Shown here: positions 26,883-35,460 of the stretch, one piece after another
Numbering within the stretch: position 1 is the stretch's first letter
Layout of the letters: each line of letters opens with the position of its first letter
Assembly: GCA_021730945.1 (NCBI GenBank)
Contig: JAKFYH010000013.1
Span: 124,001-188,000, forward strand
Direction: 5' to 3'
DNA: 64,000 bases
Origin: Acidobacteriota bacterium
Lineage (GTDB): Bacteria; Acidobacteriota; Vicinamibacteria; Vicinamibacterales; UBA2999
Position numbers and translations under genes: made by a program
Notes under the pieces: generated by a model
The model's input: the letters and a program-made list of their open reading frames with translations, nothing else
Told to the model about the DNA's origin: nothing
Database searches by the model: none

Positions 26883-28709
26883 TTGGCCACCGTCCTGTTG
26901 CCCGTCAACGGCATCGGCTACGGCCACCTGATGCGGGCCGCACTGGCCAGCCGGTGGCTGCGCCGGGCCGGTGAACGCCCGGTCATCTTCTTTCAGGGCA
27001 AGTTTCCCGCCAGCTGGCCGCTGGCAACGCCCGGGCTCAGCCTGCTGCCGTTCTATCGCATGCCGCCGACTGCCGCGCATCAAGCGGCCGAACAGATCGT
27101 CAGCCACGCCCGCCTGTCGTCACCGTCGGTCATCATCGAAGACACCCATCTGGCGCCGGTCAGCTGGCCCGCCGACATTGCCCGATTGTTGCTGCTGCGG
27201 CCGACCTCATTCGCGTATCTGCGCGAGACCCGCGATCTCCACGGCGCCGGCCTGGCCAGCGTGCTGCTGTGCGATCACCCCGATTCACCCACCTGGCCGT
27301 ACGACGCGGAGCAGACCGCCGAATTGCAATCGTGGCCGGGCTGGGAGTGCATCGGGCCCATTTTTCGCCGTCCGAGTACCAGCGCACTGGAGGATGTGCG
27401 CCGGCGTTATCGCCTGCAAGCAGCGACGCCACTGTTCGTGTTTTCAATGGGCGGCGGCGGCGAGCAACTGGGCAGCGGCGATCGCCCCGTCTTCGTGGAG
27501 CAGGCCGTCGCGATTGCCGCCCAACTGCGCCGGCTGGCGCCGCAGGCGCGGCTGGTATTCGTCCGCGGTCCGCTGTTTTCGGCGAACGTCGCGATCCCCG
27601 AGCCGTTCGAGAATGTCGCGAGCGAACCGGAGCTGCCCTCGCTGCTGGCCCTGGCCGACGGCGCGATCATCCGTCCGGGGTTCAACGTCACGTGGGAATG
27701 CATTGCCGGTCGCACGCCGTTTGTCACCATCGCCGGCACCACGTTCCAGGAACCGGTGGACGATCGGCTCAAGCGCCTGCGTGCGCATGGACTCGATCCC
27801 GGCAGCGGCGTGGCGGCATGGTTCGATGCAAAATGGCGCCGGCGCTTCGAGCAGGGGTGTGACGCAATTCTCGCGCAGCACGACGGCGCCCCGGCCGCCG
27901 CCCTGGTCCGGGCGCACGACCAATGCCGTCAAGCGGCGACACCACCGGCCGCGGCCCGCCAGCCGCCGCGCGCGGCCGGCGATCCGTTTGCGCAGCTGGC
28001 CGGCCAGGTCGCCGAAATACCCGGCGCCAAGCACCTCTTGATCCGCATCGACGACATCGTCGAACGAGACGAAGTGCTGACCTGGGTGACCGCGATCTGT
28101 CGTGACCACGGGGTGCCACTGTCGATCGAGGTCATCCCCTACTTCGCGCGCGTGACCGGCGCCCAGCTGGATGCGCTCGATCCGGACGGACTATGCGAAG
28201 TGTCACAGCACGGATACGCCCACCTGCCGGGCGGGCTGCCGGGCCTTCGCCGCAACGAGTTCCACGACGATCGCGGACAGCCATCGGCCGCTACGCGGGC
28301 GGCGCTGCGGCGCGGTTACCGGCTGTTACGCTGGAAATTTGGCGAGCGCTTCAAGGGGGGCTATTCCGCGCCCTATGACGGGTGGTCCGACTGGCTCGCA
28401 CCGGAGTGGATTGCGGCCGGCGGCCGCTTCATTTCCTGGATGAGTGGCGACCCGGCGCGCAGCCGGGTGCCCAACGTGAAGCTGGCCCTCGACCCGTGGG
28501 ACTGGTCGGCCCATCGCGCGCGTCCCACCGAGGCCGTGGCCGGCCAGGCCGAACAAGACCTGCGGGACGATGGCGCGGTGGGATTGGTGCTGCATCCGCA
28601 GTGCTTGCGGGACGCTGGCGAGCGCCTCGCCCTGGAACAGCTCGTGGCGGCGCTGATGCGCGGTGGCTGCCGCGGCGTGCCGCTCTCCGGCGCCGCCAGG
28701 GTCAGCTAG
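26883..28709 (+). CDS. Glycosyltransferase-like and polysaccharide-deacetylase-like fusion
   Basis: 608 residues from TTG 26883, two nucleotides after the exporter stop. The first 360 residues are GT-B-like: VNGIGYGHLMRA at the start (the GxGH loop) and a GT28-like C-half with FSMGGGGEQ, LLALADGAII and GFNVTWECIAG. The last 230 residues resemble the polysaccharide-deacetylase/DUF2334 fold: LLIRIDDI, VSQHGYAHLPG and YSAPYDGWSD. No start other than TTG fits between the upstream stop and the conserved block. The tight linkage suggests the exporter and this enzyme serve the same, unknown, glycoconjugate. Confidence 0.72.
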   Translation: MATVLLPVNGIGYGHLMRAALASRWLRRAGERPVIFFQGKFPASWPLATPGLSLLPFYRMPPTAAHQAAEQIVSHARLSSPSVIIEDTHLAPVSWPADIARLLLLRPTSFAYLRETRDLHGAGLASVLLCDHPDSPTWPYDAEQTAELQSWPGWECIGPIFRRPSTSALEDVRRRYRLQAATPLFVFSMGGGGEQLGSGDRPVFVEQAVAIAAQLRRLAPQARLVFVRGPLFSANVAIPEPFENVASEPELPSLLALADGAIIRPGFNVTWECIAGRTPFVTIAGTTFQEPVDDRLKRLRAHGLDPGSGVAAWFDAKWRRRFEQGCDAILAQHDGAPAAALVRAHDQCRQAATPPAAARQPPRAAGDPFAQLAGQVAEIPGAKHLLIRIDDIVERDEVLTWVTAICRDHGVPLSIEVIPYFARVTGAQLDALDPDGLCEVSQHGYAHLPGGLPGLRRNEFHDDRGQPSAATRAALRRGYRLLRWKFGERFKGGYSAPYDGWSDWLAPEWIAAGGRFISWMSGDPARSRVPNVKLALDPWDWSAHRARPTEAVAGQAEQDLRDDGAVGLVLHPQCLRDAGERLALEQLVAALMRGGCRGVPLSGAARVS

Positions 28710-28970
28710 CTACTCACCGGATGCGTGCGGCAAGATGTGTTCGACGGTCGTCTTCATCCCTTCCAGCAGATCGCCAAGGCCTTTAGCGACGTGCTGAACC
28801 GACAGCAGGATGACGCCGTGATACACGTCGACGTTCAGGACCCCTTCCGTTCCGGTCAGGCTCTCGAACAGGTCGTCGGCGCCGGCCACGAGCAGGGCCA
28901 GGCCGATCGAAATGCGCGTGACGGGATGTTCGGTGAACCAGACCAGGGCGCGGCCAAATCGTTTGTGCAT
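28710..28970 (-). CDS. Small membrane protein of unknown function
   Basis: 86 residues, from ATG 28970. It contains a basic N-terminus (HKRFGRALVWF) and one hydrophobic stretch (ISIGLALLVAGADDLFESL) then a second weaker one (VYHGVILLSVQHVAKGLGDLL). The stop codon abuts that of the convergent fusion gene. A longer frame upstream to 29189 is Pro/Ser-rich and antisense to tadA, so it was trimmed. I do not recognise a family; the pattern of two amphipathic-to-hydrophobic helices is all that can be said. Confidence 0.55.
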   Translation of the reverse strand: MHKRFGRALVWFTEHPVTRISIGLALLVAGADDLFESLTGTEGVLNVDVYHGVILLSVQHVAKGLGDLLEGMKTTVEHILPHASGE

Positions 28971-29010
28971 CCCTGCATTGAATCTGCAGTGGTGCCCGGC
29001 CGTCAAACGG

Positions 29011-29469
29011 TCAGGCGCGCGGGCTGCGCCGGTCCTTGAAGAATTGCTGCATGATCGCTCGGCACTCGTCTTCGAGCACGCCGCCGTGGGCGGCCAGCCG
29101 ATGGTTGAGGCCGGCGAATTCATGGGCGCTGGCCATCGATACGATCGCGCCGGACCGTGGTTCGGTGGCGCCGTACACGACGGCGGCAAGGCGCGCGTGG
29201 ACCATCGCGCCCACGCACATCAGGCACGGCTCCACCGTGACATACAGCGTTGCGCCGGTCAGGCGGTAGTTGCCCAGCGCGGCGGCGGCGGCCCGCATGG
29301 CCACCACTTCCGCGTGCGCCGTGGGATCGTGGGTGCCAATGGGCTGGTTGAACCCACTGCCGATCACGGCGCCGTCGAGCACGACCACCGCGCCCACCGG
29401 CACTTCGCCGGCCTCGTGCGCCTGCGCCGCCTGGGCCAGCGCCAGGCGCATGAAGGCTTGGTGGTCCAT
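29011..29469 (-). CDS. tadA: tRNA-specific adenosine deaminase
   Basis: 152 residues, the usual TadA length. The zinc and proton-shuttle motif HAE (His52, Glu54) and the VEPCLMCVGA cysteine pair are intact. TadA converts A34 to inosine in tRNA-Arg(ACG), and such a tRNA is encoded at 34109-34185. ATG 29469 directly abuts GGAGG, which is too close for normal Shine-Dalgarno use; TTAATT lies just before that GGAGG, so the mRNA may be leaderless. The frame continues upstream to 29616 but only as an unrelated extension. Confidence 0.92.
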   Translation of the reverse strand: MDHQAFMRLALAQAAQAHEAGEVPVGAVVVLDGAVIGSGFNQPIGTHDPTAHAEVVAMRAAAAALGNYRLTGATLYVTVEPCLMCVGAMVHARLAAVVYGATEPRSGAIVSMASAHEFAGLNHRLAAHGGVLEDECRAIMQQFFKDRRSPRA

Positions 29470-29588
29470 CCTCCAATTAAACAAGAGAAGAGAAGACCAG
29501 GAGGAAACTATTCTCCTGATCTCCTCGCCTTTCTGTCGAAGAATCCGGGGAGCACCCCGGATGGACGGGGGATTCCCGCAGCCGTCCT
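29470..29588. other. Divergent intergenic region between tadA and the TPR gene, two hairpins
   Basis: No gene is seen. CAGGAGGAA (29498-29506) can pair with TTCTCCTG (29511-29518) with one bulged base. ATCCGGGG (29543-29550) pairs perfectly with CCCCGGAT (29555-29562) over an AGCA loop. Neither is followed by a T-run, so regulatory hairpins or remnants are more likely than terminators. Confidence 0.45.
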
Positions 29589-29597
29589 TGCTATGAT
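29589..29597 (+). promoter_or_regulatory. Extended -10 promoter of the TPR gene
   Basis: TG, one base, then TATGAT form a good extended -10 element. It lies 35 nt before the ATG at 29633, which has its own GGAGG at 29623-29627, giving a leader of about 30 nt. No -35 is obvious, as is common with extended -10 promoters. Confidence 0.5.
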
Positions 29598-29632
29598 GGG
29601 CGCGCACCGCTTTCATGCGCCTGGAGGATTTG

Positions 29633-31243
29633 ATGACCGTTCGCTTTTGTCGCGTCGTGACCCTGTGTCTCTGTTGTCTGGTGGCCAGCTCCAGTGCGGG
29701 CTGGGCTCAAGAGAGTCACCTCGATACACCGGGCGAAGTCCCCAAATACGTCCAGGAGCCGATCCCCCTCTTTACCGGCGCCCTCGGCCCCTTCAAGCGA
29801 CCCATCTCCTCCAAGAACGCGGAAGCCCAGGCCTTCTTCACCCAGGGCTTCCAGATGATGTACGCCTTCGCGCGCATCGACGCCATCCGCTCGTTCCGCG
29901 AGTCGTGGAAGCGCGATCCCGAATGCGCCATCTGTTATTGGGGCGAAGGCTGGGCGTGGGGCTCTTACCTGAACGGCCCGATGTCGGCCGACCAGTCGCC
30001 TTTCGCCTACGCCGCCATGCAGAAGGCCATGAGCCTGAAGGACAAGGCCACGCCGAACGAACGGGCGTTCATCGAGGCCCTGAGCGTGCGCTACGTCAAG
30101 AATTTCGACCCCAAGACGCGCAAGGAGCAGGATCAGGCCTACGCCGACGCCATGAAGAAGGTGGCGGACCAGTATCCGAACGACCTTGATGCCGTCACGC
30201 TCTACGGCGACGCGCTGTTCCTGCTGGAACCGCGCCGCGGCACGCGCGACATCAACCAGCCGAGCGTCAAGCGGCTGCACACCGTGCTCGAAACCGTGCT
30301 CAACAAGGATCCGAAGCACCCCGGCGCCTGCCATCTCTACGTGCACGCCACCGAATCGACCGTGGTGCCCGACAAGGCGGTGTTCTGCGCCCAGTATCTC
30401 GGCAAGACCATCCCGGGCGCCAGCCACATCAACCACATGCCGTCGCACACCTGGAACGTCGTGGGCCGCTGGGCCGACTCGGTGCGCGCCAACCTCGACG
30501 CGTGGCATTCCGACTTGAAAGCCGACTCCGGCGAGGGCTTTGCCATCTACCCGGATCACAACCTGCACATGCTGCTGTTTGCCGCCTCGATGGACGGCCA
30601 GGGCGCCATCGCCACGCAGGCCGGCAAGGACTACACCAAGCGCACCAGCGACACCATGTACCAGGTGTTGACGCTGATTCGCTTTGGCCGCTTCGACGAA
30701 GTGGTCGAGATCACCAAGCGCCCCGAGCGCGAGATTCCGGCAGCCGCGTTCGACTTCTCGCAGGGCTACGCCAAGCTGAAGCTGGGCGATGTCGACTTCG
30801 CCAAGGCCTACCTGGCCAAGGTGAAGAAGACGGCGTCGACGTCGAAGCAGGAGTTCCGCCAGCATTCGGCCGCCCGGCTCGGCGGCATCATGGCCGGCAT
30901 TCTCGAAGGCGAGATCGCCCGCACCGAAGGCCGTTTGGACGCGGCCATTGCCCAGTTCGAGGCGGCGGCCAAGCTGGATGACGAACTGGAATACGACGAA
31001 CCGGAGCCGCTGCCGTTCGCGGCGCGCCATTGGCTGGGCGCCGCGTTGCTCGAAGCCAAGCGGCCGGCCGACGCCGAGAAGGCGTACCGCGAAGACCTGA
31101 AGGCGCACCCGCACAACGGCTGGTCGCTGCTCGGCCTGCAGCAGGCGCTCAAGGCGCAAGGCAAATCGGATCCGGCGGTGGACGAGGACCTGGCCAAGAG
31201 CTGGGCGCGCTCGGACACCTGGATCCGCTCGTCGCGCTTCTAA
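29633..31243 (+). CDS. Secreted TPR-repeat protein with conserved His motifs
   Basis: 536 residues with a signal peptide (VVTLCLCCLVASSSAGWAQ). Helical TPR-like repeats run through most of the length: RIDAIRSFRESWKRDPE near the N-terminus, GRLDAAIAQFEAAAKLD and ADAEKAYREDLKAHP near the end. Between them are His-rich blocks: HLYVHATES, SHINHMPSHTW and YPDHNLHMLLF. The His density hints at a metal site, but I cannot name an activity. ATG 29633 has GGAGG upstream and begins exactly where the signal peptide is expected. Confidence 0.75.
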   Translation: MTVRFCRVVTLCLCCLVASSSAGWAQESHLDTPGEVPKYVQEPIPLFTGALGPFKRPISSKNAEAQAFFTQGFQMMYAFARIDAIRSFRESWKRDPECAICYWGEGWAWGSYLNGPMSADQSPFAYAAMQKAMSLKDKATPNERAFIEALSVRYVKNFDPKTRKEQDQAYADAMKKVADQYPNDLDAVTLYGDALFLLEPRRGTRDINQPSVKRLHTVLETVLNKDPKHPGACHLYVHATESTVVPDKAVFCAQYLGKTIPGASHINHMPSHTWNVVGRWADSVRANLDAWHSDLKADSGEGFAIYPDHNLHMLLFAASMDGQGAIATQAGKDYTKRTSDTMYQVLTLIRFGRFDEVVEITKRPEREIPAAAFDFSQGYAKLKLGDVDFAKAYLAKVKKTASTSKQEFRQHSAARLGGIMAGILEGEIARTEGRLDAAIAQFEAAAKLDDELEYDEPEPLPFAARHWLGAALLEAKRPADAEKAYREDLKAHPHNGWSLLGLQQALKAQGKSDPAVDEDLAKSWARSDTWIRSSRF

Positions 31244-31277
31244 CACAGACTCTGGGTCGCTGCGGTCCCGCTGGCGG

Positions 31278-31452
31278 GGCCGCAGATGACACAGATGACG
31301 CAGATGCCGAAGGCCCGTGGCGGCCTTCCCAAGGCGCCACGGGCCTCGGCACCGAAATGCGTTAACGCACTGAGCAAGCATCGCCGTTTCAGAATCGGCG
31401 TAATCTGCGTAATCTGCGGCCCTGGCCCGGGATCTGCGTCATCTGCGGCCCT
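31278..31452. repeat. CAGATGACGCAGAT-family imperfect inverted repeat
   Basis: The left arm at 31278-31310 (GGCCGCAGATGACACAGATG and the following GACGCAGATGCCGA) has a near-complement at 31395-31421 (TCGGCGTAATCTGCGTAATC then TGCGGCC), and a second complementary copy at 31431-31450. The segment fills the gap between the TPR and PQQ genes, which otherwise holds only the PQQ gene's promoter. This looks like a dispersed repeat unit with one left arm and two right arms. Function unknown. Confidence 0.6.
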
Positions 31453-31458
31453 GGACCA

Positions 31459-31464
31459 TAGAAT
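31459..31464 (+). promoter_or_regulatory. -10 hexamer TAGAAT, probable leaderless start of the PQQ gene
   Basis: TAGAAT ends six nucleotides before ATG 31471 and there is no Shine-Dalgarno. Transcription starting at the usual distance would begin at or near the start codon itself. Confidence 0.45.
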
Positions 31465-31470
31465 GGCGGC

Positions 31471-33387
31471 ATGTTCAGCCGCTCCGCACTGCCGTTCCTC
31501 ATTGTCATTGCCGCCAGCATCGGCGTTGGCGGGCAGCAGTGGCCGCACTACGCCGGCGATCAGGCCGCGTCCCACTACTCGCCACTCGATCAGATCACCG
31601 CCACCAACGTAAACACCCTGCAAGTCGCGTGGGAGTGGCGACCCAACGAGAAGGTCTTATCTGAGTGGGGCACACGGCCGGGCGCCTTCCAGAACACGCC
31701 CCTGATGATCGACGGCGTGCTCTACGTCAGCACGCCCTACAACCAGGTGGCGGCGCTCGACGCGGTGAGCGGCAAGGAGTTGTGGCGCTACGATCCGAAA
31801 GCCTATGAAGACGGTCAGCCGGCCAACGGCCAGGGCTTCGCGCATCGCGGCGTGGTCGCCTGGCGGGATCCTTCGACCAGGCAACTGCGCATCTTCATCA
31901 ACGCGCGCTACAAGCTGATCCAACTGGACGCCGCCACCGGCCTTCCAGTGCCGGCGTTTGGACAGGGCGGCACCCTCGATCTGAGTACGGGCCTGGTGTG
32001 GGCCATCAACAAGAAGCACTACACCAACACCTCTCCGCCCATCGTCTACCAGAACCTGATCATCGTCGGTAACGGCGTTGGTGATCGGCTCACCTACAAG
32101 AACGATCCGCCCGGTGATGTCCGGGCGTTCGACGCCCGGACGGGAAAATTGGTGTGGAAGTTCAACACCATTCCGCAACGCGGTGAGTTCGGCAACAACA
32201 CCTGGGACGGCGGGTCATGGCAGTTCACCGGCCATACCAACGTGTGGGCGCCCATGAGCCTGGACGAGGCGCGCGGGCTGATCTACCTGCCGGTGAGCAC
32301 GCCGAGCAACGACTACTACGGCGGCCGCCGGCCGGGACAGAACCTGTTTGCCGAATCGATCGTGTGCCTCGACGCCGTTACCGGCGAGCGCAAGTGGCAC
32401 TTCCAGATCGTGCATCACGGCTTGTGGGACTACGACCCGGCGTCGGCGCCCAACCTGGTGACCATCACCGTCGACAACAAGCGCATCGACGCCGTGGTGC
32501 AGCTCACCAAGCAGGGCTGGGCCTTCGTGTTCGACCGCGTGACGGGGCGGCCGGTGTGGCCGATCGAAGAACGGCCCGTGCCGCGTAGCGACGTGCCCGG
32601 CGAAGCCTCGTGGCCGACGCAGCCCTTCCCGACCAAACCGCCGGCGTTCGAATCACAGGGCGTGACCCTGGACGATGCGTTTGATGCGACGCCGGCGTTG
32701 AAGGAAGCGGCGCAGGCCGAGTTGAAGAAGTACCGGCTCGGGCCAATCTACACACCGCCATCACTCCAAGGCACCGTGGTGTTGCCGGGCGTGTGGGGCG
32801 GCGCCAACTGGGGCGGCGGTGCGTTCGATCCAGAGACCGGCCGGCTGTTCGTAAAGACCACGCGCAGCCCCGGCATCTTCAAGATGGAGCGCTTCGAGCC
32901 GGCATCACAAGCCGGCGATCGTGCCGGCGAAGTGGATGCCGAGTGGGTCAACCGGACGCAGCCCGGGTTTATCGACGGCGTGCCGATCCTGAAGCCGCCG
33001 TACGCCCACCTGGTGGCGATCGATCTGAACCGCGGCGAGATCGCGTGGAAGGTGCCGTTTGGCGATGCGCCCGAAGTGCGGCGCGTGCCGGCGCTGCAGG
33101 GCGTGGCGCTGCCTGAACGCCTGGGCGCGATCGGGCCTCCCGGTGCGATTGTGACCAAGGGCGGCCTGGTGTTCGTCGGCGGCAACGACATGGCGCTGTC
33201 GGCGTTCGACACGCGGACGGGCCGCGAGGTGTGGCGTCACGTGCTGCCGCGGCAAGCGACGGCAACACCGATGACCTACCTGGCGCCGGACGGACGCCAG
33301 TTCGTCGTGATTGCCACCGGGCGCGGTGAGGACACGTCATTGGTTGCGCTCGCCATCCCGCGCAACGCGCCGGGAGCCGCTCAGTAA
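31471..33387 (+). CDS. PQQ-dependent glucose/alcohol-type dehydrogenase
   Basis: 638 residues with a signal peptide (FLIVIAASIGVGG) and an eight-bladed quinoprotein propeller: WPHYAGDQAASHYSPLDQI, VAWEWRP, ALDAVSGKELWRYD and later GWAFVFDRVTGRPVWPIEE. The W-motif repeats of quinoprotein dehydrogenases recur throughout. It lacks the five-helix membrane domain of the classic membrane glucose dehydrogenase, so it is likely periplasmic. It would oxidise a sugar or alcohol and pass electrons to the respiratory chain. Substrate cannot be read from sequence. No PQQ biosynthesis genes are in the window. Confidence 0.85.
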   Translation: MFSRSALPFLIVIAASIGVGGQQWPHYAGDQAASHYSPLDQITATNVNTLQVAWEWRPNEKVLSEWGTRPGAFQNTPLMIDGVLYVSTPYNQVAALDAVSGKELWRYDPKAYEDGQPANGQGFAHRGVVAWRDPSTRQLRIFINARYKLIQLDAATGLPVPAFGQGGTLDLSTGLVWAINKKHYTNTSPPIVYQNLIIVGNGVGDRLTYKNDPPGDVRAFDARTGKLVWKFNTIPQRGEFGNNTWDGGSWQFTGHTNVWAPMSLDEARGLIYLPVSTPSNDYYGGRRPGQNLFAESIVCLDAVTGERKWHFQIVHHGLWDYDPASAPNLVTITVDNKRIDAVVQLTKQGWAFVFDRVTGRPVWPIEERPVPRSDVPGEASWPTQPFPTKPPAFESQGVTLDDAFDATPALKEAAQAELKKYRLGPIYTPPSLQGTVVLPGVWGGANWGGGAFDPETGRLFVKTTRSPGIFKMERFEPASQAGDRAGEVDAEWVNRTQPGFIDGVPILKPPYAHLVAIDLNRGEIAWKVPFGDAPEVRRVPALQGVALPERLGAIGPPGAIVTKGGLVFVGGNDMALSAFDTRTGREVWRHVLPRQATATPMTYLAPDGRQFVVIATGRGEDTSLVALAIPRNAPGAAQ

Positions 33388-33454
33388 TCAGTCGGGAGTT
33401 GCCAGTCAATCGTCGGGAGGGCACACCCTGACGGGAAGTGCTCGAGAGGGTGTC

Positions 33455-33862
33455 ATGATCGATCGCTACACGAAGGCCGTGCTCACGTTGATCGCCACTG
33501 CCCTGCTCTACCTGTGCATAGTCCTCACGCCATGGCCGGGCGTGCAGGCGCAGGCGACGCCGCGGCCGGGGGAATTCACCGGACCGGGGCAGGTGGTGAT
33601 CGTGGGCTGGCGAGGCGCGCCGGGCGACACCATTCCGGTGTCGTCGCCCGAACCGATCGCCGTGACGGCACCGGCGCCGTTGGCGGTGCGGACCACGTCG
33701 CCGGTCGTGGTGACCGGGCAGGTCACCACCAGCAAGGCGACCGAGCGCGCCGACCGCGTGGTGGTGGTCGGGTGGGAGGACGAGGGCACGCGCGACGGCA
33801 AGCCGCCGCGGCCAATGCTTCCGATCACCCCGAAGGCGGCGTTGCCGGTGAACGTGAAGTAG
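33455..33862 (+). CDS. Hypothetical membrane-anchored protein
   Basis: 135 residues. An N-terminal hydrophobic segment (AVLTLIATALLYLCIVLTPW) could be a signal anchor. The rest is Pro/Val-rich and polar with two copies of a short motif, VVIVGWRG and VVVVGWEDEG, each preceded by a Val-rich run. ATG 33455 has GAGAGGG six nucleotides ahead. I do not recognise a family. It follows the PQQ gene by 67 nt and precedes a small ORF in the same direction. Confidence 0.6.
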   Translation: MIDRYTKAVLTLIATALLYLCIVLTPWPGVQAQATPRPGEFTGPGQVVIVGWRGAPGDTIPVSSPEPIAVTAPAPLAVRTTSPVVVTGQVTTSKATERADRVVVVGWEDEGTRDGKPPRPMLPITPKAALPVNVK

Positions 33863-33888
33863 ACCGGACATCCGCGCTAGGATGGGGC

Positions 33889-34062
33889 ATGAGCGATCGA
33901 GTAGTCGTCCACCTGCCGCCCATGCCCCAGCCCAAGGACTTTGGTCTCGACGCCAAGGTGGCCAACGATACCCCTGCCGCGGCGCGCTACGACAAGGCGC
34001 TCAAGGTGTGGGAGCGCGTGGTCACCGACATCGCCAAGCGTGTGGGCCCGAAGAAGAAATAG
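33889..34062 (+). CDS. Small hypothetical protein
   Basis: 57 residues, Lys-rich at the C-terminus (RVGPKKK). It has the composition of a coding sequence rather than of an antisense shadow (HLPPMPQPKDFGLDAKVAND). TAGGAT ends five nucleotides before the ATG, so the transcript could be leaderless. No family recognised. The gene is followed by the tRNA. Confidence 0.5.
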   Translation: MSDRVVVHLPPMPQPKDFGLDAKVANDTPAAARYDKALKVWERVVTDIAKRVGPKKK

Positions 34063-34107
34063 CGGCTTCAGCGGGGCACATTTGATGTGCTAAGCTTGAA
34101 AGTCTGT

Positions 34108-34181
<74 letters not shown>

Positions 34182-34185
<4 letters not shown>

Positions 34186-34207
34186 CCCAACTTCGTTGGG
34201 TGGTTTC
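34182..34207 (+). terminator. Rho-independent-like terminator after tRNA-Arg
   Basis: A perfect 10-bp stem, ACCACCCAAC (34182-34191) with GTTGGGTGGT (34195-34204), has a TTC loop and is followed by a short T-run. The left arm starts inside the tRNA 3' end, so it can form only when the tRNA arm is unpaired, for example in a longer precursor. Confidence 0.65.
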
Positions 34208-34230
34208 CCACCATGAATCTAGTTCAAGCC

Positions 34231-34251
34231 GGAACGCGCTCCGCGCGTTCC
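34231..34251. repeat. Inverted repeat behind tRNA-Arg
   Basis: GGAACGCGC (34231-34239) pairs perfectly with GCGCGTTCC (34243-34251) over TCC. It lies between the terminator and the tRNA 3' remnant; role unknown. Confidence 0.5.
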
Positions 34252-34256
34252 TAGCG

Positions 34257-34281
34257 TGTTCGAATCATGCCGGGCGCGCCA
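34257..34281 (+). repeat. tRNA 3' remnant duplicating the end of tRNA-Arg
   Basis: 25 nt matching the T-loop, acceptor and CCA end of tRNA-Arg at 34161-34185 at 23 of 25 positions. No acceptor 5' half is nearby, so it is not a second tRNA. Such copies of a tRNA 3' end commonly mark an attachment site left by a past integrative element; here no integrase or element remains. Confidence 0.6.
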
Positions 34282-34353
34282 ATCGACTCGCCTTCATCTC
34301 GCCTTCGTCCCCCTTTCATTCCTCAGCGGACGCGCAATCGTCGTCGCGTGTGA

Positions 34354-35460
34354 TTAGTCGACGCTCGGCTCGGGCGGCGGACTGAGGCGGTGCGCCTTGC
34401 GGCCGCCGCGACTCAGTGGATCGTGACTGGTCGCGGCAATCAGGTGCTGGGCCGCATGGACCGCGCGTTCGGTGAGGGCACGGGCGGCGTCGTGCAAGTC
34501 CTGGCTGCCTGACACCTCGGCCACATTGCGCTCCATGTCTTCCGCGGTCCAACCGCGCGAATGGGCGATGTAGGGAAAGGGCGGAAAGGTACAGCCAATC
34601 TCGGCAAAGAACCCCAGCAGTTGTCCCGCGACCGCCTGCACGTTGTCCTGCCCGCCGGTGATGATCATGGCCGCCACCTTGTTCTTGATCAGCTCGCGAT
34701 TGCGGATCGTGATCTGATTCTGGACGCAGTTGAGGCGTTCCACCATCTTGTAATAGAGCGCGCTGGCCGAACCCCACCGAATCGGTGTCGCAATGACGAC
34801 GACATCGGCCCAGTGGACGATGGCTTCATAGACTTGATCCATCTGATCCGACTCGTCCATCTGCGTGATCGAACACGGCCAGGTGCAGGCGTGGGCCGAG
34901 ATCGAGTAATACCCCTCGCACGAGCGGAACTTCAGCGTGCTCAGCCGGATCATTCGCGACTCGAGTCCCAGCTGTTCCGCGTGCGCCATGGCCGTGCGCA
35001 GCAGCAGGTCGGAGGTCGACACACGGGGCAGCGCTTCGTTCATGTTGGTGGTGGAGATGCCGACCACCCGCACGGGCCCAGGCTGGCGTTCGACCGGGCG
35101 AGCCAGCGGATGAGGTTCGTGCGGCTGCTTGTGCCGGCCGGTCGCCGGGGTCAGGTTCACCCACACATGACCGTCTCGCACCTCGACGTCATAGCGCGGC
35201 ACCTGATCGGACTCGAACCCCGGCTCTCCTTGCCCCGTGCGGCAGTGGAATTTCCAGCCATGCCAGGGGCAGGTGATGTACTCACCGTCCAGCCGGCCCT
35301 CGCCTAACGGCCCGCCCGCGTGGTTACAGACGCCCGACACCGCCCCGAACCGGCCGTCGACAAATGACAGCGCCACTCGTGTGCGGCCGACCACGATCTG
35401 CTGCAACGCCTTCCGGCTGAGCGACTCCGCCGGCCCCAGGTCACTCCACTGATCAGCCAT
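34354..35460 (-). CDS. Rieske [2Fe-2S] and flavodoxin-fold reductase fusion
   Basis: 368 residues. Residues 10-105 are a Rieske domain with cluster ligands Cys45, His47 (CNHAGGP) and Cys64, His67 (CPWHGWKF). From about residue 130 a NAD(P)H:FMN-reductase/flavodoxin fold begins (VRVVGISTTNMNEA, VVVIATPIRWGSAS). The C-terminus is basic and low in conservation. ATG 35460 is preceded by TACAGT seven nucleotides upstream and no Shine-Dalgarno; ATG 35481 is an alternative. It is divergent from the M20 peptidase. Electron transfer from NAD(P)H through FMN to the Rieske cluster is inferred; partner unknown. Confidence 0.8.
   Translation of the reverse strand: MADQWSDLGPAESLSRKALQQIVVGRTRVALSFVDGRFGAVSGVCNHAGGPLGEGRLDGEYITCPWHGWKFHCRTGQGEPGFESDQVPRYDVEVRDGHVWVNLTPATGRHKQPHEPHPLARPVERQPGPVRVVGISTTNMNEALPRVSTSDLLLRTAMAHAEQLGLESRMIRLSTLKFRSCEGYYSISAHACTWPCSITQMDESDQMDQVYEAIVHWADVVVIATPIRWGSASALYYKMVERLNCVQNQITIRNRELIKNKVAAMIITGGQDNVQAVAGQLLGFFAEIGCTFPPFPYIAHSRGWTAEDMERNVAEVSGSQDLHDAARALTERAVHAAQHLIAATSHDPLSRGGRKAHRLSPPPEPSVD

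Noticed and set aside
29543-29562. Rho-independent terminator for the TPR or tadA gene
   Set aside because: The stem is perfect but no T-run follows on either strand, and it lies between divergent genes where a terminator is not needed.
31244-31470. CRISPR array in the CAGAT repeat region
   Set aside because: Arms are inverted and imperfect, not regular direct repeats with uniform spacers, and there are no cas genes.
34257-34281. A second tRNA gene
   Set aside because: There is no 5' acceptor arm, D arm or anticodon stem upstream of the T-loop copy, so it cannot fold as a tRNA.
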